From Methylobacterium terrae (GTDB lineage Bacteria; Pseudomonadota; Alphaproteobacteria; Rhizobiales; Beijerinckiaceae), in NCBI RefSeq assembly GCF_003173755.1, contig NZ_CP029553.1, positions 2,368,501 to 2,432,500 on the forward strand: DNA of 64,000 bases. Reading direction: 5' to 3'. The translations under genes were made by a program, and so were the position numbers. The notes under the pieces were generated by a model that did no database searches, was not told the DNA's origin, and saw only the letters and a program-made list of their open reading frames with translations. How positions within the stretch are numbered: the stretch's first letter is position 1; each line of letters begins with the position of its first letter. Shown one piece after another: positions 9,891-18,311 of the stretch.

Positions 9891-10112
9891 ATGCGGCTCT
9901 GCCTCGTCGCGCTTCCGCTGCTGCTCGCCGCCCCGGCGCAGGCGCAGGGCGGGCAGGTGACCAACCCGTTCGCGTCGAACTATCCCTCGGTGCCGATCCG
10001 CGAACGAGTCGTCCCTCGGGGCGTCAGCGCAGGAATTGCCCGAAGGCCCGCGGCCCGTCCGCGGTCTTCACCGTCGCGGTCACCGTCAGGGCCACGGCAT
10101 CGATCACCGTGA
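9891..10112 (+). CDS. possible small secreted peptide, overlapping a gene on the other strand
   Basis: An open frame of 73 codons whose first 20 residues (MRLCLVALPLLLAAPAQAQG) form a convincing signal peptide with an AQA cleavage site. The next 20 or so (NPFASNYPSVPIRERVVP) look like ordinary protein. Beyond about 10020 it overlaps the end of the beta-propeller gene and becomes Arg/Pro-rich, so the true product may be a truncated gene or the frame may be spurious. No ribosome site is obvious. Confidence 0.3.
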   Translation: MRLCLVALPLLLAAPAQAQGGQVTNPFASNYPSVPIRERVVPRGVSAGIARRPAARPRSSPSRSPSGPRHRSP

Positions 10113-11001
10113 GGGTGTTCGATTCCCAGTTCGCCACGTAGACGCGCTTGCCGTCCGGGCTCGCCTGGATGCCCTCCGGATACTCGCCGACCTCGAGGCG
10201 CGGTCCCGGCGCCAGGGTCGCGGCGTCGAAGGTGCTGACCGTGCCGCCGTACTGGTCGGTGACGAAGGCGCGGCCGCCCGCCAGCGCCACCGCGTAGGGC
10301 CGCTCGCCGACCTTGACCCGGCCGATTTCCCGGTGCGCCGCGATGTCGACCACCGAGACGTCGTTCGAGCCGACATTGGCGGAGTAGGCCCGCTTGCCCT
10401 CGGCGTCGATCGTGACCCCGAACGGCCGCGTGCCGACCGGGATCGCCGCGACTCGCCGGCGCGTCGCGGTATCGACGAGCGACAGGGCGTCGTCGTCCCG
10501 GTCGGCCGCGAGGAGGAACCTGCCGTCCGGCGTCACCGCGATGCCCGACGGCGAGGTGCCGACGGCGATCTCGGCCGCCACCGCCAGGGTCCTCGGATCG
10601 ACCTCCCACAGCCGCCTGGCGTACCAGTCGGCGACGTAGACGGCCCCGCTCACCGGGTTCACCCCGACCCCGAGGGGCCCGCCGCCGAGCGGCACCGTCC
10701 GGGCGACCCGCCGCGCGGCGGCGTCGATCACCACGAGCGCCTTGCCCTCCGGCGCGGTGACGTAGACGAAGCGCCGGTCCGGCGACAGGGCGATGCCGGC
10801 CGGCGCTCCCGGTACGGGAATCGTCGCCACCACCTTGAGCGCGTCGAGGTCGACCACGTCGACCACCTCGGCGTTCTGGGCGGTGAGGAACGCCTCCGCC
10901 GCCCGCGAGGGGACCGGCGCGAGGCCGATCCCCGGAACCCCGACCGCACCGAGCAGGCAGAGCCCGGCGAGGCGCCGGGCCAAGCTCGAGCGACCTCGCA
11001 T
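10024..11001 (-). CDS. secreted YVTN-type beta-propeller protein
   Basis: A periplasmic protein of 325 residues: signal peptide (about 1-36) followed by seven or so repeats with the PDGRFVYVT / VDIAAHREIGRV pattern of YVTN/NHL beta-propellers. It is a distant paralogue of the propeller at 17084, and both flank the methylofuran/PQQ-associated genes. A binding or scaffolding role in periplasmic C1 oxidation is inferred from context. ATG 11001 gives a normal signal peptide but lies inside a large palindrome and lacks a ribosome site. GTG 11097 overlaps the preceding stop (GTGA), has AGAAGGG upstream, and would add 32 residues. Confidence 0.8.
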   Translation of the reverse strand: MRGRSSLARRLAGLCLLGAVGVPGIGLAPVPSRAAEAFLTAQNAEVVDVVDLDALKVVATIPVPGAPAGIALSPDRRFVYVTAPEGKALVVIDAAARRVARTVPLGGGPLGVGVNPVSGAVYVADWYARRLWEVDPRTLAVAAEIAVGTSPSGIAVTPDGRFLLAADRDDDALSLVDTATRRRVAAIPVGTRPFGVTIDAEGKRAYSANVGSNDVSVVDIAAHREIGRVKVGERPYAVALAGGRAFVTDQYGGTVSTFDAATLAPGPRLEVGEYPEGIQASPDGKRVYVANWESNTLTVIDAVALTVTATVKTADGPRAFGQFLR

Positions 11002-11029
11002 CGGCAAGCCGATGCGTGGATCGCTCGAG
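10985..11029. repeat. nested palindrome at propeller start codon
   Basis: Two stacked inverted repeats: an inner nine-pair arm CGCATCGGC with an AA loop, and an outer nine-pair arm CTCGAGCGA, separated only by a short interior loop. The inner arm covers the start codon proposed for the propeller gene, so RNA folding could control its translation. Confidence 0.75.
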
Positions 11030-11043
11030 GCCTTCCTGCGACG

Positions 11044-11086
11044 CAGGTTCTTGTCGGAAAACCGCACGACGCTTTTCCGGAACCTG
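11044..11086. repeat. second inverted repeat upstream of propeller gene
   Basis: CAGGTTC and CGGAAAA pair with TTTTCCG and GAACCTG across about ten bases, with a four-base bulge. Together with the adjacent palindrome it nearly fills the space between the propeller start and the SRPBCC gene. Confidence 0.6.
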
Positions 11087-11093
11087 CCCGAGT

Positions 11094-11633
11094 TCACGAG
11101 CTGCCCTTCTCGAGCTTCGCCTTCAGGTTGTCGAGGCCGCTGCGGTAGAGTTCCTTGACCGCCTTGATCGCCGCCTCGTCGCTCAAGTCGGGCGGCGGAT
11201 CGTTGTTCATGTAGCCACGGTAGAACGCGCCGTCCCACACCACCTCCGACGCCTTGCCGCCGTCGGCCGGCTCGACCTTGATCGTCGATGAGTAGTTGTT
11301 GACCGGCAGCACCTTCACGTCGACCTTGTTGATCCGGTACGACAGGCTCTTCTGCTCGGCCGAGTACTTGTAGAGTTCCTCGTCGACGGTGGCGCCGCCC
11401 TTCAGGGTGAGGATGCGGGTGGCCTTGACCTCGTTGCCGCCCTTGCCCTCGGTCTTCTCGACCGGCGGCAGCCAGCTCATGTCCTGGAAGTTGCCGACCA
11501 CGGCCCAGACCTTGTCGGGCGCGGCGTTGATCGTGACCTTCTCCTCGACCTTCTTGCGGGTCGGGCCGTGGGCCTGGGCGGCGGGGGCCGCCGCGAGGGC
11601 GGCGAGCAGGGCCGCCGCGAGGATGCGCTTCAT
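11094..11633 (-). CDS. secreted SRPBCC (MxaD-like) protein
   Basis: A 179-residue exported protein with a signal peptide (about 1-22, AQAHG) and a START/SRPBCC fold (KVTINAAPDKVWAVVGNFQ, then WLPPVEKTEGKGGNEVKATR). It resembles MxaD, which in methylotrophs helps electron transfer between methanol dehydrogenase and cytochrome cL. Here it stands with methylofuran and PQQ-associated genes rather than with mxa, so it is probably a paralogue serving another alcohol dehydrogenase. AAGGAG precedes ATG 11633. The stop overlaps a possible GTG start of the downstream propeller gene. Confidence 0.82.
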   Translation of the reverse strand: MKRILAAALLAALAAAPAAQAHGPTRKKVEEKVTINAAPDKVWAVVGNFQDMSWLPPVEKTEGKGGNEVKATRILTLKGGATVDEELYKYSAEQKSLSYRINKVDVKVLPVNNYSSTIKVEPADGGKASEVVWDGAFYRGYMNNDPPPDLSDEAAIKAVKELYRSGLDNLKAKLEKGSS

Positions 11634-11658
11634 CGGATCTCTCCTTCTCACGCGTGTC

Positions 11659-12252
11659 TCACGCGTCATCCACCGCGAGGGATGCGACGGCCGCCTCGGG
11701 CAGGGCGGCCGCGACCTTCGCGGCGATCCAGTTCCAGGCCTCGCGCTCGGCGGGCCCGGCCGTCTTCTCGACGGCGATGCGGTGGTGGCGCAGCTCGGCC
11801 AGCACCGTCTCGGGATCCAGCATGTGCAGGCGCGTCGACAGGATCGCCGCCTCCAGCACCGCGTTGACCGCCCGGTTGTGGCCGAGGAAGGGGCGGTGCG
11901 ATTCGGCGTGCACCACCCGGCCGCGGAAGCGCGGCCGGACGGGATCGTCGCGCACCTCCACCACCTGCAATTCCATGTGGCCGTAGGCGTCGGCCAGACG
12001 CGGCACGGGAATCGTGCGGCACGGCACGCTCGCCCAGTCGCGGCGCCCGGTGACGCAGCCGGCGATCACCCGGACGTCCGCCGGCGCGGCCGCGGCGAAG
12101 AACGGCGTCGCTTCGAGGTTGGCGATGGTGGGCGAGGGTCGGAACGGCGCCACCCAGTAGTCGTCGTCCTCCCGGATCAGCCCGAACGGCACCAGGTGCA
12201 GCGCCCCGTCGGGGGAGGCTGTCGTCACGATGGTCTCGAGAATCAGGGGCAC
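11659..12252 (-). CDS. DUF447 family protein of the H4MPT/methylofuran island
   Basis: A 197-residue protein starting with MILETIVTT (GTG start at 12252, four bases after the upstream stop). It matches the DUF447 family, a flavin-reductase-like split barrel found in methanogens and in bacteria with H4MPT. The reaction is not established; genetic linkage suggests cofactor synthesis. It is the last gene of a tight minus-strand run kinase - DHPS-like - DUF447, so co-expression is very likely. Confidence 0.8.
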   Translation of the reverse strand: MPLILETIVTTASPDGALHLVPFGLIREDDDYWVAPFRPSPTIANLEATPFFAAAAPADVRVIAGCVTGRRDWASVPCRTIPVPRLADAYGHMELQVVEVRDDPVRPRFRGRVVHAESHRPFLGHNRAVNAVLEAAILSTRLHMLDPETVLAELRHHRIAVEKTAGPAEREAWNWIAAKVAAALPEAAVASLAVDDA

Positions 12253-12256
12253 GGCT

Positions 12257-13648
12257 CTAAGGCTTCCCGCTGTGGCGCGTGTGGCCCGGGGCCTTGAAGC
12301 GGGTGGTGTCCTCGACCTCGTCATCCATGGCGCAGCCCCAGTCCAGCGGCTCGTCCTGCACGTAGCGCTTGCCGAGGCGCCAGGCGAGTTCCGCCTTGGT
12401 CAATTCACCGCCGAGGTAGAAGGCGTGGGCGCCGTCCCCCTCGACGCCGAGATCGGGGAAGAACGCCATCGCGTCGCGGCCGGTCTTGTGGATGTCGCGG
12501 TTGTAGACGTGCACCCCGTCCTCGGCGATCGCCACGCGGTAATTGGGGTCGCGCACCTCGGCGGCGAGACCCGCGATCTCGTCGGGCGTCTGGGTGTAGG
12601 GGCGCTTGTCGTGGAGGGCGAGCAGCGCGCGGCCGTAGCCTTTGGGGAGGGCGGCGTCGGCCTTCGCCGCGTACATCACCCGGCGGGCGGCGTCGTGCTC
12701 CTCGACCGTGCGGCGGGTGTGGTTCGAGACCTGCACGATCAGCACGTTGCCGATCGCCAGTTCCGAGCACACCCCCATCAGCAGGGCCGTCACCCCGAGG
12801 CTGTCGGCCTCGGTGAGCTCGGTCAGGTTGCCGGTCCCCATCATCATGGCGATGTCGGGGTGGCGCCGCCGGGTCTCGTGGTAGCGCACCAGCGAGGCGG
12901 CGAAGCCGAAATGGATCGGCTCGAGGATCGGGTCGGCGATGAACGGCCGGCCCGCCCGCTGCATCCTGTCGATCGCCCGGTCGAGGGACGGCAGGTCCTC
13001 GGGCCGCATCGGCACCAGCACCGGCACCGCGTCGGTCTCGAAGGCGAGGTCGAGGGTCTCCTCGTTGAGGCTCAGCAGGAAGTCGGCCCCCGCCTGCGCG
13101 CCCTGGCGCAGCTCGTCGGCCGAGAACGAATCGACGCTGACCCGCAGGCCCTCGGACTTGAGCAGCCGCACGGTCTCGCCGAGGTGGGGAAAGGGCGTGT
13201 CCGGCAGGCCGCCGAGGTCGATCACGTCGGCCCCGCGCCGGGCGAGGTCCTTGCCCCGTTCCAGGATCTCGTCCGGCGTGAGCCGCGACGCGTCGACGAT
13301 CTCGGAGAAGATTCGCACGTCGTGGCGCGACAGGTCGACCGTCCGCCCGGCAAGCCCGAGGAAGACCGGCAGGTCGACGATCTCGTCCGGCCCGCGCTCC
13401 ACCGGCAGGCCGAAATGCGCCGCCAGCACCGCCGGGTCGGCCCGGCAGCGCCCGGGCAGGATGACCCGCGTCGCGCCCCCCGGCATCGTGACCCGGCGCC
13501 GGATGATCTCCTCGGTCATCAGCGCCGCGACCTTCACGCCGGCATCCGCGATGGTCCAGGCGAAGCGCTCCGACGGCAGGCTCGCCGCGATCTTCTCCAG
13601 CCGCGCCTTGGCGAGGCGCCCCGTGACGAAGACGAGGTGCTCCCTCAC
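12257..13648 (-). CDS. dihydropteroate-synthase-related protein (DUF6513 type)
   Basis: A 463-residue protein. The N-terminal 150 residues are specific to archaeal and methylotroph homologues (starting VREHLVFVTGRLAK). The rest is a pterin-binding TIM barrel (RGADVIDLGG, RVSVDSF, PFIADPILEPIHFG, MMMGTGNLTELTEADS). True folate DHPS is shorter, and this form is tied to H4MPT or methanofuran producers, so a condensation step in methanopterin or methylofuran synthesis is inferred. The GTG start at 13648 overlaps the kinase stop (GTGA), indicating coupled translation. Confidence 0.85.
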   Translation of the reverse strand: MREHLVFVTGRLAKARLEKIAASLPSERFAWTIADAGVKVAALMTEEIIRRRVTMPGGATRVILPGRCRADPAVLAAHFGLPVERGPDEIVDLPVFLGLAGRTVDLSRHDVRIFSEIVDASRLTPDEILERGKDLARRGADVIDLGGLPDTPFPHLGETVRLLKSEGLRVSVDSFSADELRQGAQAGADFLLSLNEETLDLAFETDAVPVLVPMRPEDLPSLDRAIDRMQRAGRPFIADPILEPIHFGFAASLVRYHETRRRHPDIAMMMGTGNLTELTEADSLGVTALLMGVCSELAIGNVLIVQVSNHTRRTVEEHDAARRVMYAAKADAALPKGYGRALLALHDKRPYTQTPDEIAGLAAEVRDPNYRVAIAEDGVHVYNRDIHKTGRDAMAFFPDLGVEGDGAHAFYLGGELTKAELAWRLGKRYVQDEPLDWGCAMDDEVEDTTRFKAPGHTRHSGKP

Positions 13649-14238
13649 GCGGCGCGCTCCGCGATGCCGGGGCGGCACGTCCGGTCCCCGCCCGGTCCCC
13701 GCACGACGATCGCGCCGGAATAGCGGGCCGCGAAGCTGGGCAAGGCGGCGTCGACGAGGCCGGCCCGGGCGAGCTCCGCCGGCCCGGCCCCCGGGACCGG
13801 GTCGGTGGACTTCACCAGGAGGCAGGTCCGCGCGCCGAGGCGAACTGCGAGCCAGAGCGCCAGGCTGTCCGAGGTGACGTCCCAGGTCTCGGGGATCTCC
13901 GGCCGGCCGGCCTTCAGCGCCGACGGATCCCAGACCGGCACGCGGCCGGAGGCGAGCGTTCCCGCGGGATCCTCCGTCACCGTCAGGCGCGGCTCGAGGG
14001 CGGACAGGACCCGCGCCATGCCCGCCATGGCGTCGAGGGCGAGGCGATGGGCGAGGGAATCGGGATAGCCGAGGGCGGCTTGCGTCGCCCGCACGGCGTC
14101 GGCGAGCGCGCCGCCGCCCGGCACGATCACCACCAGCCCGTCGGCACCGTCCGCGAGCCCGCCGAGCACCCGGCAAAGCCGGGCCCGATCGGCCACGAGG
14201 CTGCCGCCGACCTTCACGACGCTGAGAGCGTGGCTCAT
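13645..14238 (-). CDS. amino-acid-kinase family protein (MfnE-like)
   Basis: A 197-residue small-molecule kinase of the aspartokinase/uridylate kinase fold, with VVKVGGSL at the N-terminus and VIVPGGGALAD for phosphate binding, and DVTSDSLALWLA near the middle. In methanogens the related MfnE phosphorylates the aminomethylfuran phosphate precursor of methanofuran. Placement beside the MfnB-like gene supports the same step for methylofuran here. Substrate assignment rests on family and context. It begins the coupled run kinase - DHPS-like - DUF447. Confidence 0.82.
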   Translation of the reverse strand: MSHALSVVKVGGSLVADRARLCRVLGGLADGADGLVVIVPGGGALADAVRATQAALGYPDSLAHRLALDAMAGMARVLSALEPRLTVTEDPAGTLASGRVPVWDPSALKAGRPEIPETWDVTSDSLALWLAVRLGARTCLLVKSTDPVPGAGPAELARAGLVDAALPSFAARYSGAIVVRGPGGDRTCRPGIAERAA

Positions 14239-14359
14239 GCTGCACGTCCTGCGGGAGCAGGGCTTCCGATGAAAAGGCGCGGGATCGCCTCGAGAGGGGA
14301 TCCCGCGCCATATCTTGGTTCGGATCCGTCCGCGGCCAGCCCCGCCTTCATGGACACGA

Positions 14360-15058
14360 TCACGCCGCCTCGATGCAGGGCGCGACCGCGCCGAGGCGCT
14401 GGGCGGCCTCGGCGATCCTCTGCGGATCGAGACGCCCCGTCCGGTCGGCGGCGGCGCACAACCCGCCGCGAAAGCCGAGATAGCCCGGCCCCAGCGCCGC
14501 CAGAACCGGGATGTCGTCGAGGGCGAGCGAACCGGCGAGGCCCGAGAGCAGGCCGTGCGCCCGGCAGGCTCGCGCGAAGCCGGCGAGCCGCGCGAGGGGC
14601 AGGTGGTCGGTGAGCCGGCGCCCGTCCTTCGTCCGCGTGTCGATCATCGCGCCGGAGAAGCCGGCGGCGGCGAGCGCCGGCACGTCGGCGCCGTCCGGCC
14701 CGTCCTCGGCGAACAGGACCGCGATCACCGAGGGAGCGGCGGGCAGGCGTAGAGAGGCGGCGTCGCGCCCGGGCGCCCAGGCGATCTTGAGGTAGTGGAC
14801 CCCGGTGCCGGCGAGCGCCGCGAGGCAGGCCGACGCCTCGTCGGCATCCCGCGGCTCGCCCGCCACCGCGCTCGTCGGCCGGTCGCCGGCGGCGGCCGCG
14901 ATCGCCCGCACGGCGTCGGCGGAGAGCGCCCCGAGGGCGCCGCGGCCGGGATCCTTGCCGTCGATCAGGTCGGCGCCGTGATCGCGGGCCAAAGCCGCCT
15001 CGGCGGCGTCGCGGACGCTGACGAGGAGGCGGATGCGGGGAGGGGAGGTCTCGGGCAC
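14360..15058 (-). CDS. (5-formylfuran-3-yl)methyl phosphate synthase (MfnB-like)
   Basis: Predicted to make the furan precursor of methylofuran from two glyceraldehyde-3-phosphates. The 232-residue TIM-barrel protein shows the DUF556/MfnB pattern: LLVSVRDAAEA at the start, GADLIDGKDPGRGALG with the conserved Asp-Lys pair, then YLKIAW, and DTRTKDGRRL with the Schiff-base-type lysine region. The GTG start at 15058 is five bases after the stop of the DUF3280 gene. It is separated from the kinase by about 120 bases. Confidence 0.87.
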   Translation of the reverse strand: MPETSPPRIRLLVSVRDAAEAALARDHGADLIDGKDPGRGALGALSADAVRAIAAAAGDRPTSAVAGEPRDADEASACLAALAGTGVHYLKIAWAPGRDAASLRLPAAPSVIAVLFAEDGPDGADVPALAAAGFSGAMIDTRTKDGRRLTDHLPLARLAGFARACRAHGLLSGLAGSLALDDIPVLAALGPGYLGFRGGLCAAADRTGRLDPQRIAEAAQRLGAVAPCIEAA

Positions 15059-15063
15059 GGGGA

Positions 15064-15588
15064 TCAGGACCGGTTCGGCAGCGGCTCGGCGAAGAGGCGG
15101 TTCTTCACCAGGGAGCGCACGCCGTGGAGCCAGGTGTCGTCGGTGTCGCCCTGGATCACCACCTGGCCGCCGCGCAGCACCTTGCCGCTCTCCGCTTCCG
15201 TGATGGTGATGTTGAGGCTCAGCACCTGCGGGGCGCTGCGCTGGACGTAGCCGTAGACGACGAGGTCCGCCCCCGCCGCCCTGGCGATCGTCTCCGCGCA
15301 GCCCTCGCACTTGTAGAACGGCGCGTCGCGCCGGATCGCGGCGGCCTGGGGGGCAAGATCCACGGGATCGAGCCCGCGATCCGTCACCGCCCGGCGCAGC
15401 GCCTCGCTGGCGAGCCCCAGGCGCCGCGCATCCTCCGGCCGCACGGGGCGCGGCCCGATCGTGCCGGGCTCGGCGAGCTCGATCCCGAACACCGCCGCCT
15501 TGGTCACCCCGGCCCTCTCCGGCGCGGCGGCGGCGGGCAGGCCGACGAGCAGGGCCGCGAGGGCGGGAAGGGCGCGCAGAACCAGCAT
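15064..15588 (-). CDS. secreted DUF3280-type protein
   Basis: A 174-residue exported protein: signal peptide (about 1-22) followed by a domain with KAAVFGIELAEPGTIGP, FYKCEGCAETIARAAGADLVVYG and a GDTDDTWLHG region. The CEGC pair could form a disulfide or bind metal. I place it in the DUF3280 family, often seen with PQQ-linked alcohol oxidation loci. It is divergent from the ABC binding protein at 15738 and almost touches the MfnB-like gene, so it physically joins the two gene sets. Function unknown. Confidence 0.72.
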   Translation of the reverse strand: MLVLRALPALAALLVGLPAAAAPERAGVTKAAVFGIELAEPGTIGPRPVRPEDARRLGLASEALRRAVTDRGLDPVDLAPQAAAIRRDAPFYKCEGCAETIARAAGADLVVYGYVQRSAPQVLSLNITITEAESGKVLRGGQVVIQGDTDDTWLHGVRSLVKNRLFAEPLPNRS

Positions 15589-15737
15589 GCCTCGACCCTC
15601 GCATGCCGGAGCGGGCCGGCGCAACGCGGTCGCCGATCGCGCCGCGTCGGACTTTTCGGGGGAGGCGCGGGTCTTAGGGAATCCTCATCGATGAGGCGTT
15701 GAGGACGTTCGAGAATCCAGGGTAGCGTGCCGCCCGC

Positions 15738-16988
15738 ATGGCACAGTTCCGCACGGCCACCCTCGCCGCCCTCGGCCTCCTCGCCTCGCTGGCAGGCCCG
15801 CCGGCCGCCCTCGCGCAGCAGGCGCCCGCCGCGCCCGCGGCGGCGCCTCAGGCCGCCGAGATCCGCATCGGCCTGATCTACCGGCCGGTCCCGGCGCCGT
15901 CCTCCTACGACGCCCAGGCCGCGCCAGAGGACGAGGGGCTGGCCGGCGCGAAGCTCGCGATCCAGGACAACACCACGACCGGCCGCTTCGTGCGCCAGAG
16001 CTACGCCCTCGACGCGGTGGCCCTCGGCACGGCGGCTCCCGGCGAGACGCCGCCGCAGAGCCCGGTCGAGGCCGCCCGCGGCCTCGTCGCGAAGGGCCTG
16101 CGCTTCATCGTGCTGGCGCTCCCCGCCGACGAGGTGCTGGCGGTGGCCGACGCGCTCAAGGGATCGGGCACCGTCCTGTTCAACGCCGCCGCCCCCGACG
16201 ACCGCCTGCGCGGCGCCGATTGCCGGTCGGACGTCTTCCACGTCGCCCCTAGCCGGGCGATGCAGACCGATGCGCTCGCGCAGTTCCTCGCCTTCATGCG
16301 CTGGCGCAAGCTCTTCCTGATCACCGGCCCGCAGGACGGCGACAAGCTGTGGGCCGAGGCGCTGAAGCGCTCGGCCAAGAAGTTCGGATTGCAGGTCTCG
16401 GCGGAGCGGCCCTGGACCTTCGGGCCCCTGGCGCGCGCCCGCGGCGACACCCCGACCCGGGCCGAAGCCCTCGTCTTCACCCGCGGCCTCGACTACGACG
16501 TCGCCGTGGTGGCGGACGAGGCGGGCGATTTCGGCGATTACGTGCCGTTCCACACCGTCGATCCGCGGCCCGTGGTCGGCACCCAGGGGCTCGTCCCGAC
16601 GACCTGGCACCCGACGCTCGAGGTCTGGGGCGCCGCCCAGGCCCAGAACCGCTTCCGCCGCCTCGCCGGCCGGCTGATGCGCCCCCTCGATTACCAGGTC
16701 TGGGCCTCGGTCCGCGCGGTCGGCGAGGCCGCGTTCCAGAAGAGGACGGTCGACCCGGCGGCGCTCGCGGCCGCCATCGCCGACCCCGCCTTCAGCCTGC
16801 CGGGCTACAAGGGCGTGGGCTTGAGCTTCCGCCCCTGGGACCACCAGCTGCGCCAGCCGATGCTGCTGGTGCAGCCCCAGGCGCTCGTGGCGGTGGCCCC
16901 CGAGCAGGGCTACCTGCACCAGCGCACGCCGCTCGACACGCTCGGCATCGACCTGCCGGAGACGCAGTGCAAGCTGACGAAGTCGTGA
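15738..16988 (+). CDS. ABC substrate-binding protein, PQQ-dependent alcohol dehydrogenase system
   Basis: A periplasmic binding protein of 416 residues with a signal peptide (about 1-26, ALAQQ) and a Leu/Ile/Val-type two-lobe fold (EIRIGLIYRP, later FIVLALPADEVLAVADAL and LFNAAAPDDRLRG). It belongs to the TIGR-defined family that accompanies PQQ-dependent alcohol dehydrogenases. The ligand is unknown. The ATPase and permease of the system lie 2 kb downstream on the same strand, separated by a propeller, a cupredoxin and a small secreted protein. Confidence 0.85.
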   Translation: MAQFRTATLAALGLLASLAGPPAALAQQAPAAPAAAPQAAEIRIGLIYRPVPAPSSYDAQAAPEDEGLAGAKLAIQDNTTTGRFVRQSYALDAVALGTAAPGETPPQSPVEAARGLVAKGLRFIVLALPADEVLAVADALKGSGTVLFNAAAPDDRLRGADCRSDVFHVAPSRAMQTDALAQFLAFMRWRKLFLITGPQDGDKLWAEALKRSAKKFGLQVSAERPWTFGPLARARGDTPTRAEALVFTRGLDYDVAVVADEAGDFGDYVPFHTVDPRPVVGTQGLVPTTWHPTLEVWGAAQAQNRFRRLAGRLMRPLDYQVWASVRAVGEAAFQKRTVDPAALAAAIADPAFSLPGYKGVGLSFRPWDHQLRQPMLLVQPQALVAVAPEQGYLHQRTPLDTLGIDLPETQCKLTKS

Positions 16989-17083
16989 CCCGGCCATAAG
17001 TCGGTCTCGCCCACGGCGTCGCGGCGGGCCAGGTAAGAGCGCGAACGGAACGTGCGCGAAGCGCGCGGCCGGAGGGAGGACGA

Positions 17084-18082
17084 ATGAGCCGTCACCGGAT
17101 CAGACCGGCGCAAGCCGCACTCGTCGCGGCCGCCCTCGCGGCGGCCGTTCCGGCCCAGGCCACCAAGGTTCAGGCCACCACGGTCTACGTCAGCAACGAG
17201 AAGGGCAACTCGGTCAGCGTCATCGACGTCGAGACCCTGAAGGTCACGGCGACCTGGCCGGTCGGGCGGCGGCCGCGGGGGATCACCGTGGGGAAGGACG
17301 GGAGCCTGCTCTACGTCTGCGCCAGCGACGACGACCGCATCGACGTGCTCGATACCAAGACCGGCAAGATCGTGCGCTCCCTGCGCTCGGGGCCGGACCC
17401 GGAGCAGTTCATCGCGCACCCGTCCGGCAACCCGCTCTACGTCGCCAACGAGGACGACAGCCAGGTCACGGTGCTCGACATCGAGAAGAACAAGGTGGTG
17501 GCCGAGGTGCCGGTCGGCGTCGAGCCGGAGGGCATGGGATTGAGCCCGGACGGGTCGATCCTGGTCAACACCTCCGAGACCACCAACATGGCCCACTTCA
17601 TCGACACCAAGACCTTCCAGGTGATCGACAACGTGCTGGTCGATGCCCGGCCCCGCTTCGCCGAGTTCAGCCAGGACGGCCAGTGGCTGTGGGTCTCGGC
17701 CGAGGTCGGCGGCACCGTCTCGGTGATCGACGTCGGAACCCGCAAGGTGGTGAAGAAGATCACCTTCAAGATCCCGGGCGTCACCGACGAGCAGATCCAG
17801 CCGGTCGGCGTCCGCCTGACCCGGGACGGGACCAAGGCCTTCATCGCGCTCGGGCCGGCCAACCGGGTCGCGGTGGTCGATGCCAAGACCTACGAGGTCC
17901 AGAAATACCTGCCCGTCGGCCAGCGGGTGTGGCAGCTCGCCTTCACGCCGGACCAGAAGCTGCTGTTCTCCACCAACGGCACCTCGAACGACGTCTCGGT
18001 GATCGACGTCGAGGCGTTGCGGGTGACGAAGAGCATTCCCGTCGGCCTGCTCCCCTGGGGCGTTGCGGTCTCGCCGCAGTAG
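17084..18082 (+). CDS. PQQ-dependent catabolism-associated beta-propeller protein
   Basis: A 332-residue secreted propeller (signal peptide about 1-25) built from repeats of the VYVSNEKGNSVSVIDVETLK kind with a YVTN core. At least seven repeats can be counted. This family is characteristically found with the PQQ-linked ABC transporter. GGAGGGAGGACGA precedes ATG 17084. The role is not known; a periplasmic scaffold or sensor is an inference. A REPIN-like element follows the stop. Confidence 0.87.
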   Translation: MSRHRIRPAQAALVAAALAAAVPAQATKVQATTVYVSNEKGNSVSVIDVETLKVTATWPVGRRPRGITVGKDGSLLYVCASDDDRIDVLDTKTGKIVRSLRSGPDPEQFIAHPSGNPLYVANEDDSQVTVLDIEKNKVVAEVPVGVEPEGMGLSPDGSILVNTSETTNMAHFIDTKTFQVIDNVLVDARPRFAEFSQDGQWLWVSAEVGGTVSVIDVGTRKVVKKITFKIPGVTDEQIQPVGVRLTRDGTKAFIALGPANRVAVVDAKTYEVQKYLPVGQRVWQLAFTPDQKLLFSTNGTSNDVSVIDVEALRVTKSIPVGLLPWGVAVSPQ

Positions 18083-18110
18083 TTTCCCCACCGCGCCGAA
18101 ACGATTGTGG

Positions 18111-18292
18111 CGCGGGATCCCCTCTCCCGAGTGGGAGAGGGGTAGGGGCGATCGAAGATCGCGCGAGGGTGCTACGGTTCTGCAGAAGGCGCTGACTGTC
18201 CCGCTACCAGCACGAAACTTTCCGCTTCATACGGAACCGTATCACCCTCACCCCCGGCCCCTCTCCCACTCGGGAGAGGGGGGAGAGTCCCA
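18111..18292. repeat. REPIN-like pair of inverted REP sequences
   Basis: Two copies of a palindromic core, CCCCTCTCCC - four bases - GGGAGAGGGG, at 18119-18142 and 18258-18281, in opposite orientation. The flanks also match in inverted order (each core followed by a GAGGGTG.TACGGTTC-like stretch), so the whole 180 bases could fold into one long hairpin. A second element of the same type lies at 29250. Confidence 0.8.
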
Positions 18293-18311
18293 CTTCCCAC
18301 CCGGATCATCC

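Noticed and set aside
17084..18082. Beta-propeller as a quinoprotein dehydrogenase
   Set aside because: It has YVTN-type repeats, no PQQ-binding tryptophan-docking motifs and no disulfide CC pair; it is only half the length of such enzymes.
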